Shown: in pieces, positions 56,789 through 64,000 of the stretch
Layout: the number at the start of each line of letters is the position of its first letter
How positions within the stretch are numbered: position 1 is the stretch's first letter
Assembly: GCF_030272615.1 (NCBI RefSeq)
Contig: NC_081406.1
Span: forward strand, 187,112,891 to 187,176,890
Direction of reading: 5' to 3'
Source of the DNA: Cryptomeria japonica
Taxonomy: Eukaryota > Streptophyta > Pinopsida > Cupressales > Cupressaceae
DNA length: 64,000 nucleotides
Translations under genes and position numbers: made by a program
Notes under the pieces: model-generated
What the model was told of the DNA's origin: nothing
Database searches by the model: none
What the model saw: only the letters and a program-made list of their open reading frames with translations

Positions 56789-59142
56789 TCTAGCGACTAG
56801 AGGATAAGTTATGTTTTTTTTTAATTAAATAAATAACAAGGTTTTTATTTTATTCCTCTTTTAATTTTAAGGTTACTTACTCTTACCAAGAATATTGTAT
56901 AATATATTCATACATTCACATAATATATTAACATGATTAAACATGGGCCTAATGAGACATTTAAAATAATAATTAATTAAGAAATCCCTTAAAATATTAT
57001 TAACAAGTTACCTCGAATGCAACAAAATCTAGGGTTATGAACCCTAAACTCTCTGCACGAACCATCTAGGTTTCCTGACGTAACGACTCTCAAGGTTTGA
57101 CAAGGTCAAACATAAGTTTCCTTGGCTCAAGTTAGGGTTTTCAAACGGCATTAGTTCTTTCTTCTCTTTACCTCCCGACCTGATGATACTTTCCCTCCCT
57201 TCGCGGAGGGCGACAAACTCCTGCACACACTTGGCCCAGTTCAAACAATTAGTCTAAAATCTTGTCATAACTCTGACATTTCAAAAATATTATTAACATA
57301 AATAAAACATCTTAATTATCATCATGATAAATATCAAAACATCAATCTAATCGTTGTAAGTCCTCATTTCACCGTACTGACACAAATACAAATAAGGGCA
57401 TCATTACTCAGTTAAAACATGAACACCTAGGGCATGTTCATTTAGTTACAACATGAAAAAACTAGGGCACGCTTAAACATCTCGCAAGTATAGCATAGAT
57501 CAACTAGGGCACACATATAACATGGCATAAAGTAGCATAAAAATGTTTAGGGCAAAAATGGGATGTAACAAGCCTACTGTTGAGACCCTCCCTGGTTCTG
57601 CAAAACTTCTAGATATGACCAAGATAACCACAATCCTTCCAACCTGATGTTGGGTAACAAAGCTATCCCTCCTTGTAACCAGGGACACCGAGATTAGCTC
57701 CTCAAACCGAAACCACGATTTTGAGGAAAAATTGTCAAACCCTCCACTGCTTCAAAAAAACAGCCACAATTTTGTCAAAAAATCATCAAAAACTTTTGCA
57801 GATGAACATCGTTCACCCCAGTCTTTAGACATGTGGTGTCACAATTAAAACACTTTGTTGGTGATGCGGCCACCAAGGTTCAAAACCCTATTGGGCCATT
57901 GGGCTCGCAAGGCCCTATGCCTTCGTTGGATCATTGTGCTTGCGGATTTGAACAAGTGAAGTGTGGGGATGAGGTCCCTCGTTTGTGGCCTCACCAGTTC
58001 ATAGCTTCGGGTCAAAAGGATTTCACATGGAGTCACAAGGCATGTTGTGCCAACGTCACCAGTCACGTCAAAAGTTTACCAGGCATAGTTTTAAAAAAAA
58101 CATCGTTCGCCCCAACAACTCTAGGTGCGACCCAAGACAACTGCAAGAAACCACAATTTTTGTGAAAAAAATCATCAAATCATTGATGTTATGCTAAGAT
58201 CACCCACAATTTTGCAAAAACAATTCAACAAACCATTAGTTTAGTGAAAAAAGGGTAAAACCGACGACCATGATTTTTAGGAAAATCATGCAAAACCCTG
58301 CCATGGTTTTTTGTGGTAAAAATCAAAAAGCCTTCCTCCATTGGATAAAAAACCCACGAACAAAAAAAAGGCAAACTTCATCGTGCGCTAAAACCCAAAC
58401 ACATTGCAAAGAACAAAACTGAAGAAACTTGTCTGCACCAAAACTCAAGCCAACAAAAACCCTCATCACAAGCGTGCAAAATGCAATGGATAAAATCTGC
58501 AAAAACCAAGCACAAAGAAAACTAAAGATCACGCAAAAAAAACAATACCCAAATCGTGGGAAAACTCAGATTCGCGTGGCAAAAAAAACAGAGATCCCAA
58601 AAGAAAAAAATAGACGCATTGCCTGAGAAAGCCCACATGATTCTGTTTGAACCCAATCCAACAACCTATCACGGGCTTAAAAAAACCATGAAAAAAGGTC
58701 ACGATGCGATTTGCAGAGCCTTCGTCGCAAATGCAAAAGCCTGCGTCAAGCCCAACAGACAAACCCTCGCCTACTGCCAGAACAATATCACGATTTTTCG
58801 TCTGAAATAAGCAAAAACCTTCACATTCTTGAAAATGAAGAAACCCACCTGATTTCTCACTCATAGGCCCACGAATTTCACAATAAGATACCTTTGATCT
58901 TGGAGGTGAAAAAAATTCACAATTTCTGCAAAAAAAATAACTCTACGATTTCCTAAAAAAAAACCCTTGATTTTCCTTTGAGACTCGCACAATTTCTCCA
59001 AAAAGAGCCTTTGATTTTTATTAAAAAATCAAACAAAAACTTTTGATAAAATATTCATAAAAATTTTCCAGGAAAAACCCACAAATTTCAAAAACTTGGA
59101 CCCTCTTGTGAGGGAGTTAGACCCAAACTAGCTCTAATACCA
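56789..59142. other. Leader-side interior of the pol-less element
   Basis: No protein family is recognised. From about 57720 to 59100 the plus strand is rich in A runs (so T runs on the element's own strand), as in an untranslated leader. The primer-binding site lies at 59131-59142. Frames at 57833-58165 and 58556-58810 show no motif. Confidence 0.45.
59131..59142 (-). promoter_or_regulatory. Primer-binding site of the pol-less element
   Basis: On the minus strand TGGTATTAGAGC follows the LTR end directly. It is one base from the initiator tRNA-Met site. Confidence 0.75.
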
Positions 59143-59372
59143 TGGAATGATATTTCGATGTTGTATATTAATTACAAAGGAGAAGAAGGTTCCTTATATA
59201 GGGATTACATGAAAATCTTTCCATTATGGAAACGATCAAGAATAGAAACATGAAAGACAAAAAGGAAACTTCCTAAAACTAACTAAAGATGAAAGACATA
59301 AAAGGAAGTTTCTAAATACCAACTAAGTGACTAAGATAACCATTATATCAATATTACAATATTATTTTAATA
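59143..59372 (-). repeat. 5' LTR of the pol-less element
   Basis: 230 bp, aligned with 49974-50176 but longer by one 27-bp indel. On its own strand it carries TATATAAGGAACC. Confidence 0.7.
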
Positions 59373-59884
59373 ACGTCCCCCCACCATCCTCAAATTCTGC
59401 CAATTTTGGGAAACATCCCAAGGAAATCCGACAAAAAGTAAGAAATGCCAGGAGACAACTAGCCATCCTTGAGACTCACAAGGAACATCTAGACGTCCCC
59501 TAACCATCCCGAAGACAGCTAGTCATCCCCTACAATCCAGCCACTTTTTGTTTCATTTAAAAAAAACATTGAAGATTGAAGATGCCCTTTACGATGACCC
59601 AACCAAATGTAGGAACACTTATCTAGGAATGTGGCTTTGACATGACATATAGTAAATACAAAAGCATACTTGAGCTTGCCAACCAACCTGCAAAAAGATT
59701 TCCCTATTGCATCCATAGTTTGTTGTTGAAGTCTCCCAAATCCCAATGGATGATGGAGTTACAATAAGGAACATGCTACAAGCTCGATCCATGGTATGGG
59801 GAATCCTTCATCTCAATTTGAACACTAAACACTAAATATTGAAGCTACTCGCTCTCTCCTTGCTCCTTGTCTTTCTACTGCTAT
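59373..59884. other. C-rich flank and spacer
   Basis: CATCCC and GTCCCC words recur up to about 59545, in the opposite sense to the G-rich segment at 46575. No gene is seen. Confidence 0.4.
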
Positions 59885-60452
59885 AAACACTTGAAAGTTT
59901 GGTATTGTGAGCCAAGTAATTTTTTCTTTTATTGCAATTGTCTTAGCGCTCTTACTTTTTATATTGTAACTACCATGTTGTTTACCTTTCTTGTATTTAA
60001 GATCTAATTCTCACTACTCTACATACCATTTCTTATGAACAATTAATGTATAACAATATGATGATTGCCTTACTAAAGCTATCATATGAACTTTTGAAAT
60101 TTTCTATATTTTTTTAATTTTCCTTATTTTTTAAATATTTGTCCCCTTCTCGTCCCCTAAAAAAGACCTCCCTCCAAACACTTGAAAGTTTGGTATTGTG
60201 AGCCAAGTAATTTTTTCTTTTATTGCAATTGTCTTAGCGCTCTTACTTTTTATATTGTAGCTACCATGTTGTTTACCTTTCTTGTATTTAAGATCTAATT
60301 CTCACTACTCTACATACCATTTCTTCTGAACAATTAACGTATATGATGATTGCCTTACTAAAGCTATCATATGAACATTTGAAATTTTCTATATTTTTAA
60401 AATTTTCCTTATTTTTTAAATATTCAGCCCCTTCTCGTCCCCTAAAAAAGAC
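59885..60452. repeat. 291-bp tandem duplication
   Basis: Unit 1 (59885-60175) and unit 2 (60176-60452) both begin AAACACTTGAAAGTTTGGTA and end in AAAAAAGACCTCCC. They differ at few positions and by small deletions, so the duplication is recent. Confidence 0.92.
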
Positions 60453-61200
60453 CTCCCGCCATCCCTGTACCCAAAACACGCCCCCTATCCCCTGCTATCT
60501 ATGTTCTAGAAACATGGGGTAACATACAGAAAATGGCTTTTGTTGGGAAGAAAACCCTTTTGGTAGTTGAAAGGGTTGAACATGTTAATGAATGTGTCCT
60601 AGTGCTCTTCAAAATGACTATCACAACTACCACAACAACAGTGCCTTTGTGTGCTTGATAAATGCTTCTTTTCCCACTCAAAGTCCTACAAATCCCAAAA
60701 GAAATCCATTAGATCTAACAAAGAAATCAGAATTTACACACATTTAAAACGATTTGCAAGAGATCTGAATATATTTTGGCAATTCTAGACATTTTAAAAC
60801 CCTCGGTAGAATTTTGAAGGTTCCAAGATCTTGCTAACCTCTAAAGCTTTACTTCATTTCACTTCAATGACATTGTGGCAAGTTATCAGACTTTAAAACT
60901 TGTCACCTTTACTTTGTCATGTAAACAAATTAGCAATTTGGTTAACTCTCAAACATTGTTGATGTTTCAAAGAGTTAGAGACCTTTATAACTTACCAGCA
61001 ACCATTTTGGTCTACTTTGTTGTTTAGGGAATTAATCAGATTTCAAAGGTTTTGTGAACTAGCAAATCTCGAACAATGTCTTCTTAGAGATTTAGAGGTT
61101 AGACGAACTTAAGAACCTCTAACATTGGCTTGTCAGCCTATTGGAGAGTTGAGAACCTCATAACTTGTCTACACAACCCTTCAAAGCCCAAAAGATAACT
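60453..61200. other. Spacer, nothing recognised
   Basis: Short repeated words (AACCTCTAA, AGAGTTAG) hint that the degenerate repeat downstream may begin here. No gene is seen. Confidence 0.4.
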
Positions 61201-62080
61201 AAATGAGAAGTGTCGAAGCTCAAGAGTTAGGAGTTCACCATGACTCGTGCCCAAAGGGAAGCCTCACAAAGGATGACCGAAGCTTTGATCCCAAATGAAG
61301 TATAGGAACAAAGTGTCAGGGTTCAAAGATCAAGAATTGTGAGTACTTCATAATCTATGCTTAAAGTAGACAGACAAAGGTATCTCTGCAACTCTGACTC
61401 TGAAAGCATATGTAAGGAAAAGCATGAAGAGTCAAGGATCAAGGATATTTCATAACTCTTATCTCAAAGTATACATATAAAGATAATTCTAAACCCATAA
61501 CCGAAAAATAATACAATGCAAAATGTTGAAGTTCGGGAGTCAGAAATACCAAGGAAACCATGCCAAATGGGATGTGGGGAAACAAACAACCAAAACTCTA
61601 ACCCTAAAAGATGGAATAGTGAAAAGGATTGGGAGTCAAGGCTCAAGAAGGACTCTTAACACCTAAACAAAGGCTGCAAAGGAAACTCTCTCTGCAAGTC
61701 TGACTTTGAAAAGATAGATAAGGCAAACCACCAAGAGTTGGGGATTAGGAATACTTCATATTACATCCCAAAAGTATCATTGGGCATTCTCGCATCTCTG
61801 ACTCCAAAAAACATATTGATATAAAAGATCAAGAATCAAGTATCAGGGATATTAAGGAAATAATACCACGAGGCAAACAAATAAGGATTGGCCTGAAACT
61901 ACAACTTTGAAAGATAATATGAAGGTAAGCACCAAAAGTATCAAGTCAAGGATTGTAAAAACTCACTAAAAACAAAAGAACTCATACTCAAAGTATTCAA
62001 ATAACAATAGGTCCAAACCCACAAACTCAAGAGAGGTAAAACAATTAAAATATGGAAGTCAAGATCAAAGAAATGGTATG
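61201..62080. repeat. Degenerate minisatellite of about 100-bp units
   Basis: Phrases of the form CTCTGACT..GAAA and AGAGTCAAGGATCA..GGATA recur near 61388, 61490, 61589, 61701, 61793, 61891 and 62014, with spacing from 92 to 123 bp. Units are only partly alike, so the array is old. No gene is seen. Confidence 0.65.
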
Positions 62081-63002
62081 CCTAGATCAGAAATGGTCCA
62101 AACAGAAAACTCTCAATGGCCAAGGGGAGGAACAAGAGATACTAGGGAAACAAGACCAAAACAAAGCGAAAAAACAAAGGGTGGTCCACACTTTTCCAAA
62201 AGCAAAATGAGGCATGTGTGCAAAGCACAACAATGTCTAGTAATGTTTCAAACCCACAAAAATTAAAAAAACAAAAGAAATTGAAACAACTACTCTACCA
62301 CAAGTGACACTTCAGATTTAATTGATTAGGCTGAATGGTGTCAAAATGTGACGGTAAAATCCTGCTTGCGGAGCTTGGTTAAGAGTGTCATGCCTTGCCA
62401 GGGAACCTGGTAGAACAAGAACAAAAGTTCCAAAATATGCTACAGTTTTTTTTAATATAACATACATCTACCACTTCTAGAAAGTAAACATACTTAATGC
62501 CCTTACAGGTTCCCTTTAATGTTCATCAACATAATTGAAAGATAATAACAGCTTAACAAATAACATAATGTGCATAAAATAAACATACAATGATCTTCTT
62601 AATTTTGAGCATGATATAATATTTCACAACACATTAACTTTACTATCCATTTGATACGCTACAAAGCTTTTATCATTTCATTTGAGACCAAAGTAAAAGT
62701 ACATAACAATCCTATTTCCCATAATCCCATTCCCACTATAGAATGAATAACTATCCTTTGCATCAGTTTCCCCTTGATTATTATTTACAACATCCATGCA
62801 ATTAATACTTTTCATTTGATAACAACATATATAATCATGCAATTGTAGTTTCTATTAATGCCCTCTACTCAATTTTCATAACAATACAATAAGATCATAA
62901 AGAGATAGGATAGGAAGGGTAACATAACTTTTAAAAACATTGTTTCAAATACAAAGTAATCATCCCTTATCATAGTTCCTATAATCTACCCTCCCTTGTA
63001 CA
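62081..63002. other. AT-rich spacer
   Basis: I saw no gene or repeat before the Ty3 polymerase remnant. Confidence 0.45.
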
Positions 63003-63050
63003 ATGCTTTTCATAAAATTACATGTTCATTATAAGGCCATTCATGGCTTA

Positions 63051-64000
63051 CAAATAATCTTTACAATATTTGAATGTACTAGTTCAAAAGCAAGGTCTTC
63101 AACATCTTCAACCAAGGATCAAGAAGCATCATCAAAAGAGATCACGAACACACCTCGAAAAATATTTACCAACATAGAGTGCAGAAAGAAAACTATATAT
63201 CGTATTGATGATTTTGGTGAGCATAGAGTGATAGTAGGTATTCAGCGACCCATATCTCTCCGTATGATATCTGCAATGCAACTCAAGCGATGCATGCGAA
63301 AGGGATGTCAACTTTTTGCAGTCTCAGTTAATGATCTTGATGAAGAGGAAAGTAAGGAAGTAACACTTGATCACCCCTTGCTTCAAGAGTTTGCTGATGT
63401 ATTTCCTAAGGAAATCCCAAGAATGCCCCCAAAAAGGGATATTGATTTTCGTATAGAATTGGTACCGGGAGCGGAACCCATCTCCAAGGCTCCATATCGC
63501 ATGACTACTCAGGAACTAAGTGAGTTAAAGTTACAATTAGAGGAACTATTGGAAAAGGGTTTTATCAGGCCTAGTGTATCACCATGGGGTGCTCCAATGA
63601 TTTTTTTAAGAAGAAGGATGGTTCTCTCAGGCTTTGTATTGATTATCGACAACTCAATAAAGTTACCATTAAGAATCGATACCCACTACCCTGTATTGAT
63701 GACTTGTTTGATTAGATGAAAGGGGCAAAGGTATTTTCCAAAATTGACCTTAAGTCAAGATACCACCAGCTAAGGATCCTCGAGGCCAACATCTATCATA
63801 CAGTCTTCCATACTCGATATGGCCACTATGGATTCACTGTGGTGCCTTTCGGTCTAACTAATGCTCCTTCAGTATTCATGAGCCTTATGAATGGAGTATT
63901 CAAAACTTACTTGGATAAGTTTGTGATAGTTTTCTTAGATGATATACTGGTGTACTCAAAAACAGTGGAAGAGCATGAACAACATCTACTCTAAGTGTTA
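63051..64000 (+). pseudogene. Ty3/Gypsy protease-RT linker and reverse transcriptase, cut by window end
   Basis: The frame starts in the linker before reverse transcriptase (LLQEFADVFPKEIP at about 63380), then [28 protein letters not shown] and, after a one-base deletion in a T run near 63605, the YRQLN box. A TAG at 63716 stands where Gln is expected. It continues with [16 protein letters not shown], the [15 protein letters not shown] box and the catalytic [11 protein letters not shown] further stop lies just before the window end. The catalytic Asp pair is intact, but the frameshift and stops make the copy inactive. The intact enzyme would copy element RNA into DNA. RNase H and integrase would lie beyond the window. 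Confidence 0.93.

Larger units (their letters stand above)
49974..59372 (-). mobile_element. LTR element without pol, minus strand (LARD-like)
   Basis: Two related LTRs bound it: 59143-59372 (5' on the minus strand) and 49974-50176 (3'). Directly after the 5' LTR on the minus strand comes TGGTATTAGAGC, one base from the initiator tRNA-Met primer site. Directly before the 3' LTR comes the polypurine tract AAGGGAGGG. Both LTRs contain TATATAAGGAACC. They share long identical words and differ by scattered changes and one 27-bp indel. The interior shows no gag or pol. About 4.4 kb of it (52399-56788) looks like a nested insertion in the opposite direction. I could not find a matching target duplication, so the outer limits need confirmation. 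Confidence 0.65.

Noticed and set aside
58323-58864. Minus-strand frames of 69 and 111 codons rich in Phe
   Set aside because: They arise from A-rich runs on the plus strand within the element leader and show no motif.

Overview
The window reads as nuclear DNA from a large, repeat-rich plant genome, most likely a gymnosperm such as a conifer. This is an inference from one intronless DYW-type PPR gene standing among decayed, nested retrotransposons, long AT-rich stretches and many microsatellites. No bacterial, plastid or viral gene block was seen. The only convincing intact protein-coding gene is the PPR gene at 12574-15372 (+).

Layout. 1-4360: AT-rich DNA with a GA tract, a weak minus-strand ORF remnant and a minus-strand Copia-like LTR whose primer-binding region is duplicated. 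4391-9760: a 430-bp direct repeat flanking a broken Ty3 integrase, then a 3-kb decayed ORF of unknown family (copy A). 12574-15372: the PPR gene, followed by a 60-bp foldback. 16230-18240: pyrimidine tracts and an LTR-like stretch. 18243-25659: a complete gag-protease LTR element lacking polymerase, with a 5-bp target duplication CCTCC. 26580-30712: solo-LTR-like sequence and duplicated GT tracts. 31150-33290 (-): copy B of the unknown ORF family. 35170-35940: tandem units with GT tracts. 37900-42190 (-): a decayed LINE. 44578-44911: a 334-bp TRIM whose LTRs each carry a tRNA-like sequence. 49974-59372 (-): a 9.4-kb LTR-bounded element without recognisable pol, into which a long sequence with LTR features (about 52399-56788) appears nested. 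That nested sequence contains an 18-copy array with a 43-bp palindromic core on a 176-bp period. 59885-62100: a tandem duplication and an old minisatellite. 63000-64000: a Ty3 reverse transcriptase running off the window.

The two strongest candidates for something undescribed are the TRIM at 44578-44911 and the palindrome array at 52966-55822. The TRIM has perfect structure (135-bp LTRs, PBS, polypurine tract, AAAAC target duplication) and a type-2 Pol III promoter (A and B boxes) inside each LTR, a tRNA counterpart of the 5S-bearing Cassandra elements. In the array, a hairpin-forming core stays nearly constant while its spacers drift. Across the dead elements the premature stops are mostly TAG, TGA or TAA at sites where CAG, CGA or CAA would fit, which matches deamination of methylated cytosine. 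All repeat boundaries and translations were read by eye, without database searches.
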